Shown here piece by piece: positions 53,551 to 62,284 of a stretch of DNA of 64,000 nt. Within the stretch, counting starts at the first letter, position 1. Each line of letters opens with the position of its first letter. The notes under the pieces are model-generated. The model was given only the letters and a program-made list of their open reading frames with translations, was not told the origin of the DNA and searched no databases. This DNA comes from Flexivirga aerilata. Its GTDB lineage: Bacteria; Actinomycetota; Actinomycetes; Actinomycetales; Dermatophilaceae. The DNA lies in the NCBI RefSeq assembly GCF_013002715.1, contig NZ_JABENB010000003.1, positions 62,001-126,000 of the forward strand. The letters are read 5' to 3'. The position numbers were made by a program, and so were the translations under genes.

Positions 53551-53967
53551 TCAGCGCGGGCCGCTGATGTTCATCAGCCAGTTGACGCCGAACTTGTCGA
53601 TCAGCATCCCGAACTCGTCGCCCCACGCCTGCTTCGACAGCGGCATCAGCACCTGGGCGTGGTCGGTGAGCTTCTCCCAGTAGCCGCGCAAGTCGTCGGC
53701 GCTGTCGCCGGACAGGCTGATGCCGCCGTTGGGCATCGGCTGCATCGCCTGCGGCACGTCGGAGGCCATCAGCGTGAAGCCGGCCGGTGTCTCCAGCTGC
53801 GAGTGCATGATCTTGTTCGCGTCGACCGGGTCGATCTTCTCGTCGTTCGGGTTGACCTGCTCGAAGGTCATCGCGGACACCTCGCCGCCGAAGACCGACT
53901 TGTAGAAGTCCATCGCCTCCCGGGCCTGGCCGGTGAAGTTGAGGTAGGGATTGAGGACTGCGCTCAC
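53551..53967 (-). CDS. VOC/PhnB-like glyoxalase-fold protein
   Basis: A 138-residue protein of the PhnB/3-demethylubiquinone-like VOC family: VLNPYLNFTGQAREAMDFYK, then FGGEVSAMTF and the end WGDEFGMLIDKFGVNWL. Metal ligands typical of glyoxalases are partly absent, so the role is unclear. GTG 53967 follows GAAGGAG. Confidence 0.85.
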   Translation of the reverse strand: MSAVLNPYLNFTGQAREAMDFYKSVFGGEVSAMTFEQVNPNDEKIDPVDANKIMHSQLETPAGFTLMASDVPQAMQPMPNGGISLSGDSADDLRGYWEKLTDHAQVLMPLSKQAWGDEFGMLIDKFGVNWLMNISGPR

Positions 53968-54047
53968 GGATCTGCTCCTTCGCGGGATGGTCGTATGGCG
54001 AGGGTCTATCGCCATACGACCCACCGAACCATGGAAAACTCCCGCAC

Positions 54048-54539
54048 GTGAGCCAAGTGGACCGGATCCGGATCGAACGTGCGCGCCCGAGGCGGGACGA
54101 CGCGTTCGCGCTCGCCGCGATGACGTTGCGCTGGGACCTGGCGGGCGGCGCCCCGAACAGGCCGGGCTTCCTCGACGAGTTCGCCGATGCCTGGCTGGAC
54201 GCCGCGGCGAGCAGGCCGGCGTGGATCGCCCGGCGACCGGACGGCAACCCGGTCGGCTTCGCGATCGGCGCGCTCGTCACCAGCCTGCCGAGCCTGCGCC
54301 GGCCGGCCGGCGGGTGGCTGCACCTCAGTGGCTTCTACGTCGACCCGGACCTGCGCGGTCAGGGCCTCGGGCAGCGGCTGATGGACCAGGTCGTCGCCTT
54401 CGCCCGGGAGCGTGGCCTCTCCCGGGTGCAGCTGAACGCGACCGACGAGGCGCGGGCGTTCTACCGCCGGGCGGGCTTCGGCGGCCCGCAGGACACGCTG
54501 ATGCAGCTCGTCCTGTCAGGCCGCCTGCCGGCTACTTGA
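54048..54539 (+). CDS. GNAT-family N-acetyltransferase
   Basis: A 163-residue acetyltransferase. The acetyl-CoA loop is VDPDLRGQGLGQRLM, followed by LNATDEARAFYRRAGFGGP. The substrate is unknown. Start GTG 54048. Its 3' end overlaps the opposite-strand Ddn-like gene by 8 bp. Confidence 0.87.
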   Translation: MSQVDRIRIERARPRRDDAFALAAMTLRWDLAGGAPNRPGFLDEFADAWLDAAASRPAWIARRPDGNPVGFAIGALVTSLPSLRRPAGGWLHLSGFYVDPDLRGQGLGQRLMDQVVAFARERGLSRVQLNATDEARAFYRRAGFGGPQDTLMQLVLSGRLPAT

Positions 54540-54969
54540 CCGGCTCGATCACGAACACCGGAATCTGCCGGTCGGTCTTGGTCTGGTACTCCGCGTAGGG
54601 CGGGTATGCCGCGACTGCACGCTCCCACCACTCGTCCCGCTCGGCGCCGGTGATCTCGCGCGCCACCCCGTCGTGCTTGCTCGTGCCGTCCTGCACCTCA
54701 ACCTCAGGGTGAGCCACGATGTTGTAGAACCAGGCCGGGTTCTCCGGCGCCCCGCCCTTGGAGGCGACCGCGGCATACGTCCCGTCGTGCTCGACCCGCA
54801 TCAGCGGCACCCGGCGCAGCTTTCCGCTCTTGGCGCCGCGCATGGTGTAGACGACCACCGGCATACCCATCACGTCGACCGACTCGGTGGTGCCGGTCTC
54901 GTCGATCTTCGCCAGTTGGTCGGCGACCCAGCCGGTCTTCTCTTCTGCGTACTCGCCCTGCAACGGCAT
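54532..54969 (-). CDS. F420-dependent nitroreductase-family oxidoreductase (Ddn-like)
   Basis: A 145-residue split-barrel protein of the deazaflavin-dependent nitroreductase family. Features are MRGAKSGKLRRVPLM, YAAVASKGGAPENPAWFYNI and REITGAERDEWWERAVAAYP. It uses reduced F420 on quinones or related acceptors. With the LLM protein at 59966-60916 this suggests an F420-producing host. Confidence 0.9.
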   Translation of the reverse strand: MPLQGEYAEEKTGWVADQLAKIDETGTTESVDVMGMPVVVYTMRGAKSGKLRRVPLMRVEHDGTYAAVASKGGAPENPAWFYNIVAHPEVEVQDGTSKHDGVAREITGAERDEWWERAVAAYPPYAEYQTKTDRQIPVFVIEPVK

Positions 54970-55031
54970 GTCGACTCCTTGTCGTCGGTTGGGGTAACTG
55001 TCGGTCGGGGCACCAGCCTACGATCGGGTCC

Positions 55032-55577
55032 ATGTCGTCAGCGATCGAGCCGGAGACCGAATTCGCGCGCGTGCCCGACGGGTTCGAGCGCCTGTGGACT
55101 CCCCACCGGATGGCCTACATCCGCACCGAGAAGCCCGACGAGGACGACGACGTGGCCTGCCCGTTCTGCGCGGCGCAGACCAAGAGCGACGAGGACGCGC
55201 TCATCGTGCACCGGGGGGCGACCTGCTTCGTCATCCTCAACCTCTTCCCCTACAACCCCGGCCACCTGCTGGTCTGTCCCGACCGGCACGTGCCGGGATA
55301 TCTCGACCTCACCGACGAGGAGACCGCCGAGTTCACCTTGCTCACCAAGCAGGCGATGCGGGCGGTCACCGCTGCGGCCGCGCCGCACGGCTTCAACCTC
55401 GGCATGAACCAGGGCGAGGTCGCCGGCGCGGGAGTCGCGGCGCACCTGCACCAGCACGTGGTGCCGCGGTGGGGCGGCGACGCCAACTTCCTGCCGATCG
55501 TGGCGCAGACCAAGGCGCTGCCCGAGCTGCTCGCCGACACCCGCGCGCGGCTCGCCGACGCCTGGCCGCAGGACTGA
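55032..55577 (+). CDS. HIT-family nucleotide hydrolase/transferase
   Basis: A 181-residue histidine-triad protein: VAAHLHQHVVPRWGGD carries the triad, CPFCA a zinc knuckle, and NLFPYNPGHLLVCPDRH precedes it. This is the Rv2613c-type diadenosine tetraphosphate phosphorylase/hydrolase group. It precedes pgsA by 28 bp, as in mycobacteria. Confidence 0.92.
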   Translation: MSSAIEPETEFARVPDGFERLWTPHRMAYIRTEKPDEDDDVACPFCAAQTKSDEDALIVHRGATCFVILNLFPYNPGHLLVCPDRHVPGYLDLTDEETAEFTLLTKQAMRAVTAAAAPHGFNLGMNQGEVAGAGVAAHLHQHVVPRWGGDANFLPIVAQTKALPELLADTRARLADAWPQD

Positions 55578-55605
55578 CCCACGACGCCCAGTAATCTGAG
55601 CGCCG

Positions 55606-56229
55606 ATGCTCAACCGATATGCGCGGGCCGCGATGGCCAAGATCATGACCCCGGTGGCGCGCCTGTTCCTGCGCCTCGGGATCAGCCCCGACGTCGTCAC
55701 CATCGTCGGCACCCTCGGCGTCTGCGCGGGGGCGCTCGCGTTCTACCCGCGCGGTGAGTTCTTCTGGGGCACGGTTGTCATCACCTGCTTCATCTTCTCC
55801 GACACCCTCGACGGCAACATGGCCCGGATGTCCGGCCGCTCGAGCGTGTGGGGCGCCTACCTCGACTCGACCCTGGACCGCGTCGCCGACGCGGCGATCT
55901 TCGGGGCGCTCGTGCTCTGGTATGCCGGTGACGGGCAGAACCTCACGATGGCCGGGCTGGCGCTCGCCTGCCTGATCCTCGGCATGGTCGTGTCCTACTC
56001 CAAGGCGCGCGCCGAGGGCCTCGGTATGACGGCCAACGTCGGCATCGCCGAGCGCTCCGAACGTCTCGTCGCGGTGCTCGTCACGACCGGGCTCGTCGGC
56101 ATCCCGTGGCTGCACCTGCCCACCGCGGTGCTCGGCGTGGTGCTCGCGCTGCTCGCGATCTTCAGTTTCATCACCGTGCTGCAGCGGATGCTCACCGTCC
56201 GGCGTCAGGCGCTGGACGCCGCGAAGTGA
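55606..56229 (+). CDS. pgsA: phosphatidylinositol phosphate synthase
   Basis: A 207-residue CDP-alcohol phosphotransferase with six helices. The catalytic motif D-G-x2-A-R-x8-G-x3-D-x3-D is visible in DTLDGNMARMSGRSSVWG followed by AYLDSTLDRV. It makes PI-phosphate from CDP-diacylglycerol and inositol phosphate. It overlaps patA by GTGA and leads the PIM operon. Confidence 0.93.
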   Translation: MLNRYARAAMAKIMTPVARLFLRLGISPDVVTIVGTLGVCAGALAFYPRGEFFWGTVVITCFIFSDTLDGNMARMSGRSSVWGAYLDSTLDRVADAAIFGALVLWYAGDGQNLTMAGLALACLILGMVVSYSKARAEGLGMTANVGIAERSERLVAVLVTTGLVGIPWLHLPTAVLGVVLALLAIFSFITVLQRMLTVRRQALDAAK

Positions 56230-57137
56230 GCCCGCGCGACCGCGCGGAGACCCTCGCCTACCGCGCCGGCTGGTCGCTGGTGCAGCGGCTGCCCGCGCGG
56301 GCGGCATACGGAGTGTTCGACAAGGTCGCCGAGCGGATGCACCGGCGCGGCGGCAGGTCGGTCGAGCAGCTGCGCAGCAATTACGCGCGGGTGCGGCCCG
56401 AGCTGTCCGCGAGCGAGCTCGACGCGCTGGTCCTCGCCGGCCTGAAGTCCTACCTGCGCTACTGGTGCGACGCCTTCCGGCTGCCGCGCCAGACCCCGCA
56501 GACCCTCGATCGCGGCATCCGCCTGACCGGGTATGACGCGGAGGCGCGCGCGATCGTCGAGTGCGGCGAGCCACTGGTGCTCTTCCTCGGCCACCTCGGC
56601 AATTGGGACCACTGCGGCGCCTGGGCGACCCACTTCTTCGCGCCGGTGACCACGGTCGCGGAGCGGCTGAAGCCCGAGGCGGTCTTCGACGCATTCGTCG
56701 CGTTCCGCGAGTCGCTGGGCATGCGCATCCTGCCGCTGACCGGCGGACCGGACGTCTATCCGCAACTGCGAGAAGCGATTTCGCGTGGCGGCTTCGTGCC
56801 GCTGCTCTCCGACCGCGACCTGACGTCGCGCGGAGTCGCGGTCACGCTCTGCGGACACCCTGCGCGTGCCGCGGTCGGTCCGGCCCGGCTGGCGCTGGAG
56901 ACCGGCGCGGCGCTCTTCCCGCTCGCGGTCACCTACGAGCGCGTGCCCGGCAGCGTCGAGCACCGGGTGGTCGCCCGGTTCGGCGCGCGCGTCGTGCCGC
57001 CGGTCGACGGCAGCGCCGCCGAGAAGGTCCGCCGGATGACCCAGCAGTGCGTCGACGACCTGGGGGAGACGATCCGCGAGCACACCGAGGACTGGCACAT
57101 GATGCAGCGGGTCTTCACCGGGGACGCCGCGCGATGA
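56226..57137 (+). CDS. patA: phosphatidylinositol mannoside acyltransferase
   Basis: A 303-residue membrane-associated acyltransferase of the HtrB/PatA superfamily that adds palmitoyl to the mannose of PIM. The H-x4-D active site is GHLGNWDHCG; RESLGMRILPL and SDRDLTSRGVAV follow. Start GTG 56226 inside the pgsA stop; its stop overlaps pimA (ATGA). Confidence 0.93.
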   Translation: MSPRDRAETLAYRAGWSLVQRLPARAAYGVFDKVAERMHRRGGRSVEQLRSNYARVRPELSASELDALVLAGLKSYLRYWCDAFRLPRQTPQTLDRGIRLTGYDAEARAIVECGEPLVLFLGHLGNWDHCGAWATHFFAPVTTVAERLKPEAVFDAFVAFRESLGMRILPLTGGPDVYPQLREAISRGGFVPLLSDRDLTSRGVAVTLCGHPARAAVGPARLALETGAALFPLAVTYERVPGSVEHRVVARFGARVVPPVDGSAAEKVRRMTQQCVDDLGETIREHTEDWHMMQRVFTGDAAR

Positions 57138-58309
57138 GGATCGGCATCGTCAACCCCTACGCGCTCGACGTGCCGGGCGGGGTGCAACTGCACGTGCGCG
57201 ACCTGGCCGAGCACTTCATCGCACAGGGGCACCACGTGCGGGTGCTCGCACCGGCCGACGAGGACGCCGCGCTGCCGGACTACGTCGACCCGGCCGGCCG
57301 GGCGATGCCGGTGCCCTACAACGGGTCGGTCGCCCGCCTGCTCTTCGGGCCGGTCACCGCCGCGCGGGTGGGGCGCTGGATCGACCGTGGCGCGTTCGAC
57401 GTGCTGCACGTGCACGAACCCTTCTCGCCGAGCGTGTCGATGCTCGCGATGATGGCCGCCGAGGGGCCGGTCGTCGGCACCTTCCACTCCAGCACGCTGC
57501 GGTCGCGGGTGCTGCTCACCTTCATGCCGCTGCTCGAGCCGCACCTGGAGAAGCTGAGCGGCCGGATCGCGGTCTCCCGCGAGGCCCTCGGCACCATCCA
57601 CCGGCACGAGGGCGCGGCCGACGCCGTGATCGTGCCCAACGGCGTCAACGTCGACCGCTTCGCGCAGGCGCCGGTCGCCGCGCAGTGGCAGGGCAGTGAC
57701 GAGCGGCCGACGATCGCCTTCCTCGGCCGGCTGGAGGAGCCGCGCAAGGGGCTGGCCGTCCTGCTCGACGCGATGCCGTGGCTGCTCGCGGCCCGGCCCG
57801 GGCTGCGGCTGATCGTCGCCGGACCCGGCGACCCGGCCGAGGCGCTGCGTCATACCTCTGCGGAGGTGGTGGCCGCCTGCGAGTTCCTCGGCATGGTGAG
57901 CGATGTCGACAAGGCGCGGCTGCTGCGGTCGGTCGATGCGTATGTCGCGCCGAACGTCGGCGGGGAGAGCTTCGGGATCATCCTCGTGGAGGCCATGAGC
58001 GCGGGCGCGCCGGTGATCGCGAGCGACCTGCCGTCCTTCCGCGACGTCCTCGACGGTGGGCCGGCCGGCGTCACCTTCCGCACCGGCGATCCCGCCGACC
58101 TCGCGGCGACGGTGCTGGCGGTGCTCGGCGACCGCAGTCGCCGCGACGAGCTGAGCGCGCTGGGCGCGGTGCGCGCTCGCGACTTCGACTGGTCGCGGGT
58201 GGCGGCCGACGTGATGGACGTCTACGAGACGTGCCGCGCGGCGCACCCGGAGCCGGTGCACACCGCGTCGGCCAACCGGTCCCGACGGATGCTGCGAGGC
58301 CGCGGCTGA
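57134..58309 (+). CDS. pimA: phosphatidylinositol alpha-mannosyltransferase
   Basis: A 391-residue GT4 enzyme on the cytoplasmic membrane face that puts the first mannose on PI. Signature features are RIGIVNPYALDVPGGVQLHV, VHEPFSPSVS, AFLGRLEEPRKGL and the EX7E motif GGESFGIILVEAM. It is coupled to both neighbours by overlaps. Confidence 0.95.
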   Translation: MRIGIVNPYALDVPGGVQLHVRDLAEHFIAQGHHVRVLAPADEDAALPDYVDPAGRAMPVPYNGSVARLLFGPVTAARVGRWIDRGAFDVLHVHEPFSPSVSMLAMMAAEGPVVGTFHSSTLRSRVLLTFMPLLEPHLEKLSGRIAVSREALGTIHRHEGAADAVIVPNGVNVDRFAQAPVAAQWQGSDERPTIAFLGRLEEPRKGLAVLLDAMPWLLAARPGLRLIVAGPGDPAEALRHTSAEVVAACEFLGMVSDVDKARLLRSVDAYVAPNVGGESFGIILVEAMSAGAPVIASDLPSFRDVLDGGPAGVTFRTGDPADLAATVLAVLGDRSRRDELSALGAVRARDFDWSRVAADVMDVYETCRAAHPEPVHTASANRSRRMLRGRG

Positions 58310-58884
58310 TGCGGCTGTTCGCGTGGACGGCGTTCGTCGTCGCGGTGCTCGCGCTGCTGGCGTGGTATTTGTCCTACACCGCGGCGCGGCTGGATCGGCT
58401 GCACGCCCGGGTGGAGGGTTCGGTCGCCTCGCTGGACGCGCAGCTGGTGCGGCGGGCCGAGGTGGTGCGCGAACTCGCCGGCGCCGGCGTGCTCGACCCG
58501 GCGAGCGCGCTGCTGCTGGCCGACGCCGCCGGTGCGTCGCTCGATGCCTCGGACGCGGTGGACCTCAAGGAGGAGGTGCGCGAGGACGGCATCGGGGCCG
58601 CGCGAACCGCCACCGAGTCGGCGCTCACCCAGACGCTGCGGGCGACCCTGACCCCTGACGTCGTCGCGCAGTTGCGCGACGAGGAGGACGGGCTGCCCGA
58701 ACTGCTCGACCTCCTGCGCTCGGCGGGGCAGCGGGTGGAGATCGCCCGGCGCTTCCACAACGAGGCCGTGCGCGAGGTGCGGCGGCTGCGCGCCCGTCCG
58801 CAGGTGCGCTTCCTCGGGCTCGCCGGCCACACCCTCCTGCCGACGCCGGTGGAGTTCGACGACCGGCTGCCGGACGGGGTCTGA
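58309..58884 (+). CDS. membrane-anchored LemA-like protein following pimA
   Basis: A 191-residue protein with an N-terminal membrane helix (about 3-20) and a helical cytoplasmic domain (VEGSVASLDAQLVRRAEVV, then ARRFHNEAVREVRRLRARP), a pattern resembling LemA proteins. The start overlaps the pimA stop. Function unknown; mycobacteria have a different small gene at this place. Confidence 0.75.
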   Translation: MRLFAWTAFVVAVLALLAWYLSYTAARLDRLHARVEGSVASLDAQLVRRAEVVRELAGAGVLDPASALLLADAAGASLDASDAVDLKEEVREDGIGAARTATESALTQTLRATLTPDVVAQLRDEEDGLPELLDLLRSAGQRVEIARRFHNEAVREVRRLRARPQVRFLGLAGHTLLPTPVEFDDRLPDGV

Positions 58885-59047
58885 GGCGGGCGGGGTCTGA
58901 GGTGGCCCGGGCGCACACCGCGACCGCACCCCTCGGCCAGAGTTGGCCATGGCCGGATGATGCCAGAACGCGCATCGTGGCAGGTTGCTGCCGTCATACG
59001 GGCTTAGGCTGGGGTGCGCAGTAGGACCGAACGAGATGGAGTGCACC

Positions 59048-59953
59048 GTGACCGAGCTCGCCCAGCAAGCCGCCCAGACCGGCACCGCCCGCGTGAAGCG
59101 CGGGATGGCCGAGATGTTGAAGGGCGGCGTGATCATGGACGTCGTCACGCCCGAGCAGGCGAAGATCGCCGAGGACGCCGGTGCGGTCGCGGTCATGGCC
59201 CTGGAGCGGGTGCCGGCCGACATCCGCGCGCAGGGCGGCGTCTCCCGGATGAGCGACCCCGACATGATCGACGGCATCATCGAGGCCGTCTCGATCCCGG
59301 TGATGGCCAAGGCGCGCATCGGCCACTTCGTCGAGGCGCAGGTGCTGCAGAGCCTCGGCGTCGACTACATCGACGAGTCGGAGGTGCTGACCCCTGCCGA
59401 CTACGCCAACCACATCGACAAGTGGGAGTTCACCGTGCCCTTCGTGTGCGGTGCGACCAACCTGGGCGAGGCGTTGCGCCGGATCACCGAGGGCGCGGCG
59501 ATGATCCGCTCCAAGGGCGAGGCCGGCACCGGCGACGTCTCCAACGCCACGACCCACATGCGCCAGATCCGGCAGGAGCTGCGCCGACTGCAGAGCCTGC
59601 CCGAGGACGAGCTGTATGTCGCGGCCAAGGAGTTGCAGGCGCCCTACGAACTCGTGCGCGAGGTCGCCGAGGCGGGCAAGCTGCCGGTCGTGCTCTTCAC
59701 CGCCGGCGGCATCGCGACCCCGGCCGACGCCGCGATGATGATGCAGCTGGGCGCCGAGGGGGTCTTCGTCGGGTCGGGCATCTTCAAGTCGGGCAACCCG
59801 GAGCAGCGCGCCGAGGCGATCGTGAAGGCCACGACCTTCTACGACGACCCCGACGTGATCGCCAAGGTGTCCCGCGGGCTCGGCGAGGCGATGGTCGGCA
59901 TCAACGTCGACGAGCCGGCTCGGTCGATCCAGTTCGCCGAGCGCGGCTGGTGA
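59048..59953 (+). CDS. pdxS: pyridoxal 5'-phosphate synthase subunit PdxS
   Basis: A 301-residue TIM-barrel enzyme that makes PLP from ribose 5-phosphate, glyceraldehyde 3-phosphate and ammonia. Conserved [35 protein letters not shown] and [15 protein letters not shown] are intact. The start is GTG 59048 after GGAG. Its glutaminase partner PdxT is not adjacent, unlike in many genomes, and must be elsewhere. Confidence 0.96.
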   Translation: MTELAQQAAQTGTARVKRGMAEMLKGGVIMDVVTPEQAKIAEDAGAVAVMALERVPADIRAQGGVSRMSDPDMIDGIIEAVSIPVMAKARIGHFVEAQVLQSLGVDYIDESEVLTPADYANHIDKWEFTVPFVCGATNLGEALRRITEGAAMIRSKGEAGTGDVSNATTHMRQIRQELRRLQSLPEDELYVAAKELQAPYELVREVAEAGKLPVVLFTAGGIATPADAAMMMQLGAEGVFVGSGIFKSGNPEQRAEAIVKATTFYDDPDVIAKVSRGLGEAMVGINVDEPARSIQFAERGW

Positions 59954-59965
59954 GGGCGCTCCGCC

Positions 59966-60916
59966 CTACCTGATCAGCGGCGCCAGCGTCTCGCCGAGCA
60001 ACTGCACGCGGCCCGGGATGTGGCCGTTCGCAGGGGCGTTCACGGTGACGCCGTCGATGCCGGTGGCCAGCAGCTTCTCGTATGCCGCGGCCACCTCGTC
60101 CGGCGAGCCGACGATCGCCGAGCCGGGCCGGCTCGCCGCGCGCGGGTTGCGGGCGACGTAGTCGTCGAGCTCGCGCTGTGCCTCCTCGTGGGTCGGCGCG
60201 ATGCACGCGGTGGTCTGGTAGCTCACCGTGATCTGCGACCGGTCCCGGCCGAGCGCGTCGCAGTGGCCGGCCAGTGCCTCGAGCTTGCGCGGTATGTCGT
60301 CGACCGCGCAGATGAGGTTGGACTCGTCGGCATACTGGGCCACCATCCGCAGCGTCTTGCGTTCGCCGGCGCCGCCGATCATCACCGGGATCGGCCGCAG
60401 CGGCGCGGGGGAGTTGAGCGCCTCCTTGACCTGGTAGTGCTTGCCGTCGAGCGTCGGCCGCTCGCCGCGCAGCATCGGCAGGATGATCTGCAGTGCCTCC
60501 TCGAGCTTCTCGAACCGGTCGGTGAAGGTGCCGAATTCGTAGCCGAGAGAGTCGTGCTCGAGTTCGAACCAGCCCGCGCCGATGCCGAGCTGAGCGCGGC
60601 CGCCGGAGACCACGTCGAGCGCCGTGACCTCCTTGGCGAGCAGCGTGGGATTGCGGTAGGTGTTGCCGGTGACCAGCGCCGACAGCCGCACCTGCTCGGT
60701 GTGCTGGGCGAGCGCCGACAGGAGCACGTAGCACTCGATCATCGGCTCGCCGGGCTCGCCGAGCATCGGCAGTTGGTAGAAGTGGTCCATCACCAGGACG
60801 GTGTCGAAGCCGCTGGAGTCGGCCTCCTTCGCCTGCTGCACGACCGTCGGGAACAGGCGGTCGGCGGGAATGTCGGGATAGCTGAAATTCGGGATCTGGT
60901 AACCGAGCTTCGTCAT
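59966..60916 (-). CDS. LLM-class F420-dependent oxidoreductase
   Basis: A 316-residue TIM-barrel luciferase-like protein: ADSSGFDTVLVMDHFYQLP, VTGNTYRNPTLLAKEV, SGGRAQLGIGAGWFELEH and PIPVMIGGAGERKTLR are typical of F420-using members. Substrate unknown. Convergent with pdxS. Confidence 0.9.
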   Translation of the reverse strand: MTKLGYQIPNFSYPDIPADRLFPTVVQQAKEADSSGFDTVLVMDHFYQLPMLGEPGEPMIECYVLLSALAQHTEQVRLSALVTGNTYRNPTLLAKEVTALDVVSGGRAQLGIGAGWFELEHDSLGYEFGTFTDRFEKLEEALQIILPMLRGERPTLDGKHYQVKEALNSPAPLRPIPVMIGGAGERKTLRMVAQYADESNLICAVDDIPRKLEALAGHCDALGRDRSQITVSYQTTACIAPTHEEAQRELDDYVARNPRAASRPGSAIVGSPDEVAAAYEKLLATGIDGVTVNAPANGHIPGRVQLLGETLAPLIR

Positions 60917-60927
60917 ACCCGCGGACG

Positions 60928-61455
60928 CTACTCCCCGAAGCTGCGCGGCAAGATCATCAGGTGGATGGGCAGGTCCAGGTCGAGCTCGGGGTGCCAGGGC
61001 GCCTGCGTCGTCCCGATGATCTGCCAGCCGCGCTTCAGATAGAGGTTGACCGGGGTGTCGTGCGCGGCGACGACGTCCAGCACCGGGTAGCCGCCGGCCG
61101 CGGCATACTCCGTCGCGGTCGCCAGCAGGCGTGACCCGATGCCGCTCCCGGCGAGCGTCAGGTCGGCGAACAACGCTGAGATGCAACGGAGTTGGGAGAT
61201 CTCGGCGTGATGCGCCGCCGCCCACGAGCGGCTGATCGGATCGTCCGACACGGTGGTCACCGACGCGTGCCCGACGGGTCGCCCGTCGACTTCGGCGGTC
61301 CACGACTGCACCTCGGTGCTGCGGCGCAGGAACGCGTCGGAGCCGCCCGGGAACGGCCAGACGAACGGGTAGCGGGTGGTCGGCTGGTCACGCTCGAGAA
61401 GAGCGCCGAGCGCCGGCAGGTCGGCGTCCTCGCGCCGCCGGATGATGATGTCCAC
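60928..61455 (-). CDS. GNAT-family N-acetyltransferase
   Basis: A 175-residue acetyltransferase. The CoA loop is LAGSGIGSRLLATATEYA, and the late AAHDTPVNLYLKRGWQIIG is the typical GNAT beta-bulge region. GTG 61455 (reading VDIIIRRRE) fits the family start; GTG 61479 is an alternative. It lies 11 bp upstream of the LLM gene and is cotranscribed with it. Confidence 0.85.
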   Translation of the reverse strand: MDIIIRRREDADLPALGALLERDQPTTRYPFVWPFPGGSDAFLRRSTEVQSWTAEVDGRPVGHASVTTVSDDPISRSWAAAHHAEISQLRCISALFADLTLAGSGIGSRLLATATEYAAAGGYPVLDVVAAHDTPVNLYLKRGWQIIGTTQAPWHPELDLDLPIHLMILPRSFGE

Positions 61456-61510
61456 GGGCGCGAGAGTATCCGTGGTCACGCCGACGGCAGCTCGCCGACC
61501 TGACAGACAG

Positions 61511-62197
61511 TCACCGAGGCTGCTCGGGTTCATCCAATGCGGTCGCATTCACTGCGTCTTCGGTGGCATCGAGGGCAGCCTGTTGCGCTCCACGAGCCGG
61601 TGCGATGTCCGTGGGTCCGGGTCCTTGCAGGCAGGCTGCGATGTCATCGCTCAGCAAGGCCGCGAGCAGGTCGGGTGCCTTGCCGTAGACGCCCTCTGCC
61701 CACAGGCCGGTCGAACTTGCGTTCGCGATCGGCACACCAACGCGCACGCAGATGCGGATGAGCAGGCTCTCAAGGTCAGCTGTTCGCCAGCCCGCGCCCA
61801 CGGCGGCTGGGTCCTCGATGTAGTTGCCCGGCCTGGCCTTCCAACCGTTCTGCTCCATCAAGGTGGTGACCTGTGCGGCGTCGAACCCGACGGAGTCCGG
61901 ATCACCGTTATCTGCTGGTTTCACTTGGTAATAGCGCGGTGTGGCGTTGTTGCGCTGCACCATGTAGACGAAGCCGGAGACCAGCTCATCGCTTGTGTGG
62001 ACCGGTCCTCCGTTGACCCACGTGGCCTCGTTCGAGTGACGGGTGAGGCTGTCGGCCTTGCCGATATAGACGACGTTGTCCGTGGGGTCGGTGTAGACGT
62101 AGATGCGTGCGGCGTTCGGGTCGCCGGTCTCGGTCAGCGTGAAACCGACGCGTTGAGCCAACGCGACCAGGTCGCGGGCCGAAAGGGTTGCGGGCAT
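61511..62197 (-). CDS. GIY-YIG-like domain protein
   Basis: A 228-residue cytoplasmic protein. Near the N-terminus ARIYVYTDPTDNVVYIGKAD matches the GIY-(10)-YIG nuclease core, followed by SLTRHSNE with a possible catalytic Arg. The C-terminal half has no recognised domain. The downstream catalytic Glu cannot be placed with certainty. It could be a small DNA endonuclease or a defence-related protein; there is no partner gene. Confidence 0.6.
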   Translation of the reverse strand: MPATLSARDLVALAQRVGFTLTETGDPNAARIYVYTDPTDNVVYIGKADSLTRHSNEATWVNGGPVHTSDELVSGFVYMVQRNNATPRYYQVKPADNGDPDSVGFDAAQVTTLMEQNGWKARPGNYIEDPAAVGAGWRTADLESLLIRICVRVGVPIANASSTGLWAEGVYGKAPDLLAALLSDDIAACLQGPGPTDIAPARGAQQAALDATEDAVNATALDEPEQPR

Positions 62198-62284
62198 GGA
62201 CGCCTCCGCGACGACTCGATGATCCGGGAACCCGACCATACTCGCGGCGCGCCGGCCGAGGAGGCAGTCGGCGCCGACTCGTGC

